This document shows, one piece after another, positions 7,428-14,745 of a stretch of 25,637 nt of DNA. This DNA comes from JAAXTT01 sp964530215 (lineage in GTDB: Bacteria; Bacillota; Desulfotomaculia; Desulfotomaculales; Desulfocucumaceae): contig CAZHAJ010000012.1 in NCBI GenBank assembly GCA_964530215.1, positions 1-25,637 on the forward strand, written 5' to 3'. The first letter of the stretch is position 1. The number at the start of each line of letters is the position of its first letter. The position numbers were made by a program, and so were the translations under genes. The notes under the pieces are model-generated. The model made no database searches and was not told the origin of the DNA. It saw nothing but the letters and a program-made list of their open reading frames with translations.

Positions 7428-8789
7428 GTGAACAAGCTGAATGATATAGAAAGTAATGAGCTGGAGCACCTAGCTGAAATCGCTGTAAAGAATAACTTGC
7501 TAAACCATGAGTTATTTAATAAATATCAAGTTAAGCGTGGTTTGCGTGATATTGACGGCAGAGGTGTATTGGTTGGTTTAACCGAGATTGGTGATGTACA
7601 TTCGTATATCCTTGATGAAAATGATATAATCCCGGTTCCGGGACGGCTAAGATATCGAGGTATAGATATCGTTGATTTGTCTAATGGTTTTATGAAAGAT
7701 GGTCGTTATGGTTTTGAAGAAACCGGATATTTATTGCTTTTCGGTGATTTGCCAAAAAGACAGGAGCTGGAAAGTTTCGAGCGACTTCTTTGTGAATTTC
7801 GCAAGCTGCCCGAGAATTTTGTGAGGGATTTGATTCTAAAGGCACCCAGTAAAGATATTATGAACTTATTGGCAAGAAGTGTTTTAGGTTTATATAGTTA
7901 TGATGAAAAAGCAGATGATACATCAGTAAAAAATGTATTGCAGCAGTGCATAAGGCTTATTGCTTGCTTCCCAACCATTGCGGTTTACGGTTATCAGACT
8001 CTATCTCATTACTACAAGGATAAAAGTTTGTTTATCCATAGTCCCCAGGCAGGATTGAGTACTGCAGAAAATATTCTCTATATGATCAGACCGGACAGTT
8101 CTTATACAAAACTGGAAGCAACTTTACTGGATTTGGCATTGGTATTACATGCTGAACATGGAGGGGGTAATAATTCTGCCTTTGTTACTCATGTGGTAAC
8201 ATCATCGGGGACAGATACCTATTCGGTGATGGCAGCTGCTTTAGGCTCACTGAAAGGTCCCCGGCATGGAGGCGCTAATATCAAAGTTATTCAAATGTTT
8301 GAAGATATGAAGCAAAATGTGAAGGACTGGGAAGATGAGGAAGAGATTGAGAATTACCTAACAATGATTTTGCGCAGGGACGCTTTTGATCGGTCAGGTT
8401 TGATATATGGAATCGGACATGCGGTATATTCCATATCTGATCCCAGAGCGGTAATATTTAAAGAGTATGTAGCAAGATTGGCAAAGGAAAAAGGATTTGA
8501 AAAGGAATATAACCTTTATGCAGCAGTGGAAAAACTTGCTCCAAAGGTCATCGAGGAGCAGAGGAAAATGTATAAAGGGGTTAGTGCGAATATTGATTTT
8601 TACTCAGGCTTTGTCTATAGAATGCTGGGCATACCATATGAGATGTATACTCCTATATTTGCTATTTCCAGAATAACCGGTTGGAGCGCTCACAGAATTG
8701 AAGAAATTGTAAATGCAGGAAGAATTATTAGGCCCGCTTATAAGTGTGTTGCAAAAAAACGCAATTATGTATCCATTGATGAACGGTAG
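7428..8789 (+). CDS. gltA: Citrate synthase
   Basis: This 453-aa protein condenses oxaloacetate with acetyl-CoA at the entry to the TCA cycle, or to the oxidative branch for glutamate in many anaerobes. Diagnostic segments are IPVPGRLRYRGIDIVDL near residue 66, HAEHGGGNNSAF at 241-252, GPRHGGAN near 280, GIGHAVYSISDPRA with His331, and NIDFYSGFVYRMLGIP with the catalytic Asp390. It is longer than CitZ (about 370 aa) because of an N-terminal helical extension, a form seen in Clostridia. A 2-methylcitrate synthase role is possible. The GTG at 7428 follows AAAGAGGTG at good distance; an in-frame ATG at 7404 has no ribosome binding site and lies just past the previous terminator. Confidence 0.92.
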   Translation: MNKLNDIESNELEHLAEIAVKNNLLNHELFNKYQVKRGLRDIDGRGVLVGLTEIGDVHSYILDENDIIPVPGRLRYRGIDIVDLSNGFMKDGRYGFEETGYLLLFGDLPKRQELESFERLLCEFRKLPENFVRDLILKAPSKDIMNLLARSVLGLYSYDEKADDTSVKNVLQQCIRLIACFPTIAVYGYQTLSHYYKDKSLFIHSPQAGLSTAENILYMIRPDSSYTKLEATLLDLALVLHAEHGGGNNSAFVTHVVTSSGTDTYSVMAAALGSLKGPRHGGANIKVIQMFEDMKQNVKDWEDEEEIENYLTMILRRDAFDRSGLIYGIGHAVYSISDPRAVIFKEYVARLAKEKGFEKEYNLYAAVEKLAPKVIEEQRKMYKGVSANIDFYSGFVYRMLGIPYEMYTPIFAISRITGWSAHRIEEIVNAGRIIRPAYKCVAKKRNYVSIDER

Positions 8790-8822
8790 TTGATATCGGT
8801 TCCGTGTCATACATCAGTAGTA

Positions 8823-8864
8823 GAAGGGGGTGCGGATTTCAGAGCTGAAATCCGCACCCCCTTC
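8823..8864. terminator. Perfect 20-bp inverted repeat between convergent genes
   Basis: Bases 8823-8842 and 8845-8864 are exact reverse complements, a GC-rich arm starting GAAGGGGGTGCGG. The hairpin lies between citrate synthase (+) and the DUF2148 gene (-) and probably terminates both, but neither side has a T-tract, so it could instead be an mRNA-stabilising hairpin. Confidence 0.6.
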
Positions 8865-8894
8865 ATGTATCATTAACCTTTCGCACATCATTTA

Positions 8895-9410
8895 TTAACG
8901 GTCAAAATAAATATTCTTACTGGTGAAGGAAATGGGAATTCCCACTGCAAAGGGGTGATCTGTTATTCCAATCTTCCTTGCTATTACCCCTACGGAGTAC
9001 ATAACCCTGTTATCTGCGTTTAAAATACCGGCGGTTTTTACTGCAGAGCCTATTGCGATGCCGATATCCACCATTCTCCAGGCACAAAAAGGTCCGGGAT
9101 ATTCAGATCCGTCCCTTTGGGATAATGAATCACAGGAGTCAGTCCCACATGCACCACAATTAAGTCCGGCTTTTTTGTTTGAGTTAATAGTAACTAATAA
9201 AAGGGCTTCAGAGTTTCGAATGTTTTCTGCGTCCCTTGCGAAAAATTTTTTGCCATCCTTTTCGGAGTATGCAATCATTTCCTCTGCCAAAAGCTCCAGA
9301 TCTTTACCAGATACTGTTATATAAGATATGCAATCTTGACCTCTGGCCTTTGGGGCAGTTAGGGTTGCCATTCCCATAAGGTCTGCCACTGTTAATGCTG
9401 TATTATTCAT
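8895..9410 (-). CDS. DUF2148 ferredoxin-like protein
   Basis: This 171-aa protein belongs to the DUF2148 family of uncharacterised ferredoxin-like proteins found in anaerobes. The central cysteines LNCGACGTDSC (Cys85, Cys88, Cys93) and a further Cys109 (PFCAWRM) are set to bind an iron-sulfur cluster. The N terminus has a TAPKARGQDCI motif with Cys27, and the C terminus a conserved DNRVMYSVGVIARK and HPFAVGIPISF segment. The reaction is not known. The ATG follows GGGGAGG at good distance. It stands alone, convergent with citrate synthase and divergent from the YabG-like gene. Confidence 0.85.
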   Translation of the reverse strand: MNNTALTVADLMGMATLTAPKARGQDCISYITVSGKDLELLAEEMIAYSEKDGKKFFARDAENIRNSEALLLVTINSNKKAGLNCGACGTDSCDSLSQRDGSEYPGPFCAWRMVDIGIAIGSAVKTAGILNADNRVMYSVGVIARKIGITDHPFAVGIPISFTSKNIYFDR

Positions 9411-9591
9411 AATAACCTCCCCAATATTGGATTTATATAGTTATTCATTGTAAGACTGCAAATACCTTCAGAAAGAGGTCTGTAGTATATTATCAAAGTT
9501 GATTTTCCATTTTTTTACGACATCAATCAGTTCTCCTGAAGAATAGAATACAAGTAACAATTTACAAGTAAGTAGAAATAGGGGTGGTTTC

Positions 9592-9888
9592 TTGAATGAT
9601 CTATTGGCAGATAACAATATTATTAAGGAAGGTGATATTGTTACCAGATATAGCTATAACCACGATGTCTTTTTTAAAGTGGTGTCCATTAATGTAGACA
9701 AAAATGGGGAAATTTTCGTTAAGCTTAAGGGGTTGGATGTTAGGTTAGAAGCTACTGCTTCTTTAAGTGATTTAATGATAAGGGATCCTTTAGAAGTATG
9801 TATCTTCTGTTATAGGGTTAACCTTAATCAATCAAAGAAAATAGAAAATATTTTACAAAAACGCTATAATTGTGTGTTTGAAAAATGA
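9592..9888 (+). CDS. Stand-alone YabG N-terminal domain protein
   Basis: This 98-aa protein resembles the first 60 or so residues of the sporulation protease YabG: KEGDIVTRYSYNHDVFFKVV, a short turn, LKGLDVRLEATASLSDLM. The family has GD-x-V-x-RKSY, then D-x-x-F-x-I, then RL-x-A-D-x-x-x-DL. Full YabG is about 290 aa with a C-terminal protease domain; here the frame closes after a short unrelated tail (NQSKKIENILQKRYNCVFEK), and I find no protease remnant in the next 190 bp. It may be a truncated duplicate, or a small protein that uses the YabG binding domain alone. The start is TTG after GGGGTGG, and the gene looks translated rather than decayed. Confidence 0.6.
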   Translation: MNDLLADNNIIKEGDIVTRYSYNHDVFFKVVSINVDKNGEIFVKLKGLDVRLEATASLSDLMIRDPLEVCIFCYRVNLNQSKKIENILQKRYNCVFEK

Positions 9889-10082
9889 ATTAAATAAGAG
9901 ATACCCTGCAATATAGTTATTTTTTATGTGCTATTGAAGGTATTTGATGGAATATGTAGAAAAAAATATTAGAATAGCAAAGCATTAAAACCATGTTTTT
10001 ATGTTTTTTTGTTTTTAAAATTCGGACATGCTTTTTGGTGTTAATAGTTAGGTATAAGGTTGCCATAAGTGCAGGTGATGAA

Positions 10083-11189
10083 ATGAGGAGAGTTCCATCT
10101 AACTTTCTAAAGATAGATATGGAATTAGCCAGCCATATCTATGCTCCAGATGGGAGAATTCTTCTAGCGAAGGGTGTAAAGCTTACAGAGACATACATTG
10201 AAAGGCTTCTAGAAAAGGGAATCTCATATGTTTATATAGAGGATGACCTGTCAAAAGATATAATCATTACTGATGTAATTAAAGAGGAAACCAGGATACA
10301 AGCAAAAAACCAGATCAGTAAGATTGCCAATAATATCTCTGATTTGGATTATTACCAAACAAAAGCTATTGTAGGGGATATAATCGATCAGCTTTTAACC
10401 AATAAGGACATTCTTTATGATTTGGAAGATATACGCTCTGTGGATGATTATCTTTTAAGTCATAGTGTTAATGTTTGTGTTTTATCTATAATGGTTGGCA
10501 TAGCTTTGAACTATACACATCAGCAATTGGAAAACCTGGCTGTGGGTGCCATTCTACATGATATAGGGAAATGTCTGATTCCCCAACGGATATTGCATAA
10601 ATCGGGTAATCTCACTGATGAAGAGTTTGAGGAAATGAAAAATCATCCCCAATATTCATTGGATATACTTCGCTCAAATAACAGCGTAAGCAGTATGTCT
10701 AGGATTGTTGCTTATCAGCATCATGAAAGATATAACGGTGAAGGATATCCGTTGGGCATCGGTGGTAAAGAGATTTTGGAGATGGCACAGATTGTGGGTA
10801 TGGCAGATATGTACGATGCCATTACCTCGGACAGATGTTACAGGGAGGCTATGCCTCCAAATGAGGCTTATGAGCTACTTGCAGGATCGGGAGATTATTA
10901 TTTTGACTATAATCTAATAAAGGTATTTTTATCAAAATTGGTGGCTTATCCATCAGGCTCTATGGTGGAACTTAGCAATCAGAAGATTGCGATCATTGCA
11001 AAAAACATTAGTGGCTTTCCTACTAAACCCCGGGTGAAGGTCTTATTAAATTCAGATTTATCATTATTGGATTCCATTGAAGAGTTTAACTTGTATGACC
11101 ACAATAATATAACAATTACAAGGGTTTTGAAAGAAGAGGAAATTACGTATATATCAAAAATTATTAAAGCGAGTAAAAACCGGAATTGA
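10083..11189 (+). CDS. HD-GYP cyclic-di-GMP phosphodiesterase
   Basis: This 368-aa soluble protein should hydrolyse cyclic di-GMP. Residues 1-60 resemble the small N-terminal domain often placed before HD-GYP (SNFLKIDMELASHIYAPDGR, then LLEKGISYVYIED). The HD-GYP domain spans about 118-270: His127, LHDIGK with the HD pair at 159-160, NHPQYS near 187, HHERYNGEGYP at 213-223 and DMYDAITSDRCYREAM at 242-257. All metal ligands and the GYP triad seem present, so it should be active. The remaining 110 residues form a C-terminal region of unclear function. The ATG at 10083 follows AGGTGATG; the frame runs 30 codons upstream through a hydrophobic stretch without a credible start. The stress protein gene follows 26 bp later and is probably co-transcribed. 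Confidence 0.92.
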   Translation: MRRVPSNFLKIDMELASHIYAPDGRILLAKGVKLTETYIERLLEKGISYVYIEDDLSKDIIITDVIKEETRIQAKNQISKIANNISDLDYYQTKAIVGDIIDQLLTNKDILYDLEDIRSVDDYLLSHSVNVCVLSIMVGIALNYTHQQLENLAVGAILHDIGKCLIPQRILHKSGNLTDEEFEEMKNHPQYSLDILRSNNSVSSMSRIVAYQHHERYNGEGYPLGIGGKEILEMAQIVGMADMYDAITSDRCYREAMPPNEAYELLAGSGDYYFDYNLIKVFLSKLVAYPSGSMVELSNQKIAIIAKNISGFPTKPRVKVLLNSDLSLLDSIEEFNLYDHNNITITRVLKEEEITYISKIIKASKNRN

Positions 11190-11215
11190 AAAAGTAATAG
11201 TTAGGAGGTGCATCG

Positions 11216-11656
11216 ATTTATACTAAAATATTAGTGCCCACTGATGGTTCTGTCATATCAGAGCTAGCCATTGAAGAAGCCTTGAAAATGGCTGAAAAAC
11301 TAAATGCCGAAATTACTGTGTTGCATGTAGTTCCCAGTATATCACCGTTAGTGGCTGCACCTTACTCAGTATTGCCGGGTAAAACGTATAAGTCTATATC
11401 CAGTGAATTGGAAAAAAGCGGTCTAGAAATTATTGATAAAGTGAAGGATAACTATAAAGATACCAAGGTAGTATTTAACATGAAAATATTAAACGGTGAT
11501 GCTGCACAAACTATCTGCAATGAGGCAAAAGAAGGTAGGTATGACCTTATAGTAATGGCCAATAGGGGATTGGGAGAAATTAAGCAGTTTTTAATGGGCA
11601 GCGTCAGTAATAAGGTAGTAAAACATGCAGATTGTTCAGTGTTAATTTTTAAATAA
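11216..11656 (+). CDS. UspA-family universal stress protein, probable ATT start
   Basis: This is a 146-aa single-domain universal stress protein, a cytosolic nucleotide-binding fold. The N-terminal strand YTKILVPTDGS and the C-terminal VMANRGLGEIKQFLMGS define it. The ATP-binding loop (G-x2-G-x9-GS) is kept except that its first Gly is Ala. The family starts with M-Y-x-K-I-L-V-P-x-D-G-S, which places the start at 11216, where the codon is ATT. AGGAGG (11203-11208) lies 7 nt before it, the frame upstream contains no ATG, GTG or TTG before a stop, and the next GTG (11234) would cut off the first beta strand. An AUU start is rare; infC is the known case. A base error is the alternative. Confidence 0.85.
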   Translation: MYTKILVPTDGSVISELAIEEALKMAEKLNAEITVLHVVPSISPLVAAPYSVLPGKTYKSISSELEKSGLEIIDKVKDNYKDTKVVFNMKILNGDAAQTICNEAKEGRYDLIVMANRGLGEIKQFLMGSVSNKVVKHADCSVLIFK

Positions 11657-11659
11657 CAA

Positions 11660-12064
11660 CGAAATGAGTAGGCCTATGATTCTCTCGTAATCTGCCTACT
11701 CATTTCTTCGAGGTGTACTGCAATGTGTAGTACGGCCTCCTTTAAATTATTACCCCTTAGATTATCGACTTGTAAAAAGTGCGGGTGTTTCCCGACCCTT
11801 TGTGCCAAGCCTCAATCCCTGCTTATTTAAATCGTCTTTCTCAAAGAGGAGCGGGTTTCTGAGTTTAGGTTTTAATCGATTACCATTAAGCCACTTAAGG
11901 CTTCTCAGATTGCCGATATAACCTTCGTAACCTTACAGTCTCTCAGCGGACTACACATACCCTCCGTTAAGAATAACTAATTTGTTTCAGCAGGTGATCA
12001 ACAGCTTGTGCCGTCGATCCTTTGGGGCAACCCCATTACTTAGGCTTCACCTTTTCTTAGGGTA
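11660..12064 (-). ncRNA. Large structured non-coding RNA, family not assigned
   Basis: This region has no convincing ORF but folds extensively when read on the minus strand. The 5' end pairs with an internal segment (12059-12064 with 11958-11963). Inside it a three-way junction (11992-11996 with 12048-12052) encloses a 10-bp stem with 4-nt loop (11996-12005/12010-12019) and a GGGG/CCCC hairpin (12024-12034). Further stems are at 11888-11903, 11782-11794 and 11710-11739, then a 13-bp terminator. A strong promoter lies just upstream. The length, about 400 nt, excludes most riboswitches. I see no tmRNA, RNase P or SRP signature. Large Gram-positive RNAs such as OLE are one candidate family, but I cannot confirm that by reading. 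Confidence 0.75.
11661..11706 (-). terminator. Terminator of the structured RNA (shared with usp gene)
   Basis: A perfect 13-bp stem, GAAATGAGTAGGC (11661-11673) with GCCTACTCATTTC (11694-11706), is followed on the minus strand by GTTGTTATTT. It starts 5 nt after the universal stress gene stop, so it may end that transcript too, though no T-tract follows on the plus strand. Confidence 0.75.
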
Positions 12065-12069
12065 CTTAT

Positions 12070-12099
12070 ATAATACATCCAAGCTTAATGTAGTGTCAA
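12070..12099 (-). promoter_or_regulatory. Sigma-A promoter of the structured RNA
   Basis: On the minus strand there is a perfect TTGACA (12099-12094), an 18-bp spacer and TATTAT (12075-12070). The predicted transcript start is near 12063, exactly where the folded region begins. Confidence 0.8.
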
Positions 12100-12207
12100 T
12101 GGATAATTAATAAATTCTTAATATTATATTAATATTTACATAATCTTTCAATTAAATCATACTGAATAAATAAAAAGAAGTCAGATATTCTGATTTCTAA
12201 ATAAAAT

Positions 12208-12236
12208 TTGACATTAATCAGCATAAGGACTAAATT
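12208..12236 (+). promoter_or_regulatory. Sigma-A promoter of the potassium transporter gene
   Basis: A perfect TTGACA (12208-12213), a 17-bp spacer and TAAATT (12231-12236) lie 43 bp before the TTG start. A CTAAAT/ATTTAG inverted repeat (12230-12245) overlaps the -10 and could be an operator. Confidence 0.65.
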
Positions 12237-12278
12237 ACTATTTAGGATAGGATGTCCCTAGTTTTTAGGAGGTAAGAT

Positions 12279-13640
12279 TTGTTTAGCATCAGAAGGAAAA
12301 ACATCAAGCCGATGTTAACACCTGCACAAGCTATCGTGATTGGCTATCTATTTTTTTTGCTTATAGCTACAATCTTTTTGAGTTTGCCATTTTCTCTCAA
12401 TCCCGGAGTAGAGCTCAGCTTAATCGACGCTTTGTTTACTGCAACCAGTGCAATCAGTGTAACCGGACTAACGGTGGTGAGTACTCCGGATACCTTCAGT
12501 TTTGCGGGTAAAGCTATACTGACATTTTTACTCCAGTTCGGTGGTATCGGAATAATGACCTTAGGCACCCTTTTTTATGTCATTAGTGGAACAAAAGTTA
12601 ATCTTACCACCCGTATGATGATAGGCTCTGACCAAAATCAATCGTCCCTTGGTGGAATGATGAAATTAATGCTTTTCATATTAAAATTTGCTGTCATTGT
12701 GGAAGTGCTGGCGTCAACAGTCCTTGCCTACTATTTTTGGTCCTCATATAATATGCCCTTTGATAGGGCTTTGGGTTTTGGCATCTTTCATAGTGTGTCC
12801 GGATTTACCAATGCCGGTTTTGATCTTTTTGGCAACAGCATGCAAAATTTCACCCAAGATTACGTAGTTCAAAGTGTTATTTCAGTATTATTAATAGCTG
12901 GTGCCATCGGATTTCCTGTGTTGATGGAGCTATATATATATGTAAAAAGCATTAGGAAAAAGAATCAGTTTCATTTTTCACTATACACAAAAGTTACTAC
13001 TGTAACTTTTTTCGCTTTGCTCATAGTGGGTTTTGCTATGGCATTGTTTGCTGAAAACTCCGGTGCACTGTCAGGTTTGGGATGGCAAGAAAAGATATCA
13101 ATAGCATTTTTTCAATCGCTGAATACCCGCAGCGGTGGTTTCAGCACTATAGATGTATCTGTTATGAATAATAGCGTGTTACTGTTTTTCAGTGTATTAA
13201 TGTTTATTGGTGCTTCACCCAGCAGTTGCGGAGGGGGGATAAGAACTACCACTTTTGCCATAGCTTTTCTTAGTATGTTGGCATCTTTTCGCGGGCATAG
13301 TGACGTCAGGGTGTTTAGTAGAGAGCTCCATTATGACGATATAACCAGAGCTTTCACTGTTTTTTTCGTTGCCGTTATACTTGTGTCAGCATCGGTATTT
13401 ATACTTACCACATATGAGCCCTTCAGTACAAATGAGATAATTTTTGAAGTATGTTCAGCTTTTGGTACAACAGGTTTATCTACGGGAATTACTGGCGACT
13501 TAAGCACACTGGGAAAACTTACTATAATAACCATGATGTTTATCGGTAGGATAGGGATTATTGCTTTAATATTATTCTTCCGCGGTAAAGCAGTGACCCC
13601 TAGATATCACTTGGTAAAAGAAAGGGTTATTGTGGGTTAA
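12279..13640 (+). CDS. TrkH/KtrB-family potassium uptake protein
   Basis: This 453-aa membrane protein is the pore subunit of a Ktr/Trk potassium transporter. It has the fourfold repeat of TM-loop-TM units; the four selectivity-filter loops read SVTGLT near residue 60, SGFTNAGF near 180, NTRSGGFS near 285 and FGTTGLSTG near 395. Its length fits KtrB (about 445 aa) better than TrkH (about 480 aa). The cytosolic KtrA/TrkA gating subunit is not beside it, so it must come from elsewhere in the genome. The start is TTG after AGGAGGT. A good promoter precedes it. It is divergent from the structured RNA, whose promoter lies about 180 bp upstream. Confidence 0.93.
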   Translation: MFSIRRKNIKPMLTPAQAIVIGYLFFLLIATIFLSLPFSLNPGVELSLIDALFTATSAISVTGLTVVSTPDTFSFAGKAILTFLLQFGGIGIMTLGTLFYVISGTKVNLTTRMMIGSDQNQSSLGGMMKLMLFILKFAVIVEVLASTVLAYYFWSSYNMPFDRALGFGIFHSVSGFTNAGFDLFGNSMQNFTQDYVVQSVISVLLIAGAIGFPVLMELYIYVKSIRKKNQFHFSLYTKVTTVTFFALLIVGFAMALFAENSGALSGLGWQEKISIAFFQSLNTRSGGFSTIDVSVMNNSVLLFFSVLMFIGASPSSCGGGIRTTTFAIAFLSMLASFRGHSDVRVFSRELHYDDITRAFTVFFVAVILVSASVFILTTYEPFSTNEIIFEVCSAFGTTGLSTGITGDLSTLGKLTIITMMFIGRIGIIALILFFRGKAVTPRYHLVKERVIVG

Positions 13641-13702
13641 ATATGATTGAATTTTTCAATTAAATTAATTAAAATAATACTGATCTAATATGTTGTATTT
13701 AA

Positions 13703-13816
13703 GTGGTGAGATTCTTGGATAGTTCTGCTCAGGATTCTGATGTTGATAGAATAATTTCCAGAGCTGATAACAATATGTATAAAGCGAAAAAAAGAAGAAA
13801 TTGCATATATGCATAA
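13703..13816 (+). pseudogene. Relic of a GGDEF (diguanylate cyclase) domain C terminus
   Basis: The 37-codon open stretch ends DVDRIISRADNNMYKAKKRRNCIYA, which matches the extreme C terminus of GGDEF domains (L-x-x-AD-x-AMY-x-AK-x-x-GRN). A stop codon lies immediately upstream and none of the preceding 60 bp encodes the rest of the domain. This is a leftover of a deleted diguanylate cyclase gene between the potassium transporter and a terminator. It may still be read as a small ORF from GTG, but no function is expected. Confidence 0.75.
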
Positions 13817-13828
13817 ATAAATTGAAGA

Positions 13829-13860
13829 AAGACAGAGGCATCGCTCTGTCTTCTTTTGTT
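13829..13860 (+). terminator. Rho-independent terminator
   Basis: AAGACAGAG (13829-13837) pairs with CTCTGTCTT (13844-13852) across a GCATCG loop, followed by CTTTTGTT. It lies between the GGDEF relic and the convergent lipoprotein gene, and probably served the lost cyclase gene. Confidence 0.8.
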
Positions 13861-13874
13861 ATAACTAAACCTTT

Positions 13875-14546
13875 CTAATAACCGGTCATTGAAGACATGT
13901 CCACAATTGTTGTTCCCTGGGGGATTTCAAATATAGAATCATCTATATCATCAATTGAAAAATTTAAAAACTCTACAACAACTCTATCTTCTCCGGATTG
14001 TGTTTCCACCCTTAAGGGCATGCCTGCATCTTCCCAGATCCACATTTTCCCGGTACTGCCGTCAATATTGGTTTCATAAACCAAGCAATCCTTTCCGTCA
14101 AAGACTTCACGCTTCAAAAACATCATCCCTGCAGGATCTGCTTCGCCAAGATAATCGCCGGCAGATGTTGTATCTTCCTCGGATTGGTCCAATGGTATCT
14201 TTGTAGCTTGGTTAAGCTGGGGTTGATAAAGATATGCTGAATTATCTGATATATTTATAATAGATATCATGTTTTGGCCATCTGCTGGGTTTGTCATCTC
14301 GCTACGCATCTTGCCTGGTTTCACCCACATCTTATGGGTTATTTTTTCACCGTCAGGCATGGTAAGCACATAGTCATAAGAGTACCCTTCAATTGTTTTA
14401 CCCTTTGCTATTAATTGATCAACAGAAACAGTCTCTTCTTGTTGTTTTGGTTGTTCTGACTTTCCGCAACCCAGTAAAGACAATAACAGAAGAGATAATA
14501 AAGCCAATAAAGAAGCAACAACTATTCGTCTCCTAATGGTAATCAC
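13875..14546 (-). CDS. LolA-fold lipoprotein
   Basis: This is a 223-aa secreted lipoprotein. A signal peptide (RRRIVVASLLALLSLLLLS) ends in a LLGC lipobox with the lipidated Cys at residue 27. The mature part has the alternating strands of the outer-membrane lipoprotein sorting (LolA-like) fold: YDYVLTMPDGEKITHKMWVKPGKMR, then the NSAYLYQP and GKMWIWEDAGMPLRVE segments and FEIPQGTTIVDM at the end. Gram-positive members are surface-anchored and of unknown role; some are near sporulation or anti-sigma genes. Start choice is uncertain: the GTG at 14546 has its purine run directly abutting, whereas AAGGGG is better spaced from an ATT at 14537. Confidence 0.78.
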   Translation of the reverse strand: MITIRRRIVVASLLALLSLLLLSLLGCGKSEQPKQQEETVSVDQLIAKGKTIEGYSYDYVLTMPDGEKITHKMWVKPGKMRSEMTNPADGQNMISIINISDNSAYLYQPQLNQATKIPLDQSEEDTTSAGDYLGEADPAGMMFLKREVFDGKDCLVYETNIDGSTGKMWIWEDAGMPLRVETQSGEDRVVVEFLNFSIDDIDDSIFEIPQGTTIVDMSSMTGY

Positions 14547-14648
14547 CCCTTTTTAATTAATAATATAACTAATTTAACTTTTTTGAAATATCTATATAAT
14601 TAATCTGGACTTTTAATGCAACATAAATTAATAGAAAGGTTTCATATA

Positions 14649-14677
14649 TTGACAAATAGTAGCTTTGTTCTTATGAT
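14649..14677 (+). promoter_or_regulatory. Sigma-A promoter of the DUF4153 gene
   Basis: A perfect TTGACA (14649-14654), a 17-bp spacer and TATGAT (14672-14677) lie 68 bp before the ATG. The leader is about 60 nt, with no clear riboswitch. Confidence 0.7.
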
Positions 14678-14745
14678 TACTTCAGTCGGGGCAAAGTCAC
14701 CTAAATATTAATATATCTTATATATGAGAAATGTGAGGGACTTAA

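Noticed and set aside
11660..12064. tmRNA, RNase P RNA or SRP RNA
   Set aside because: The length fits the first two, but the conserved tmRNA ends, the RNase P GAGGAAAGUCC segment and the SRP GGAAGGAAGCAGCC-like loop are all missing.
11700..12278. A ydaO-type cyclic-di-AMP riboswitch upstream of the potassium transporter
   Set aside because: Such riboswitches often precede ktr genes, but I see none of the conserved purine-rich blocks on the plus strand, and the fold and promoter are on the opposite strand.
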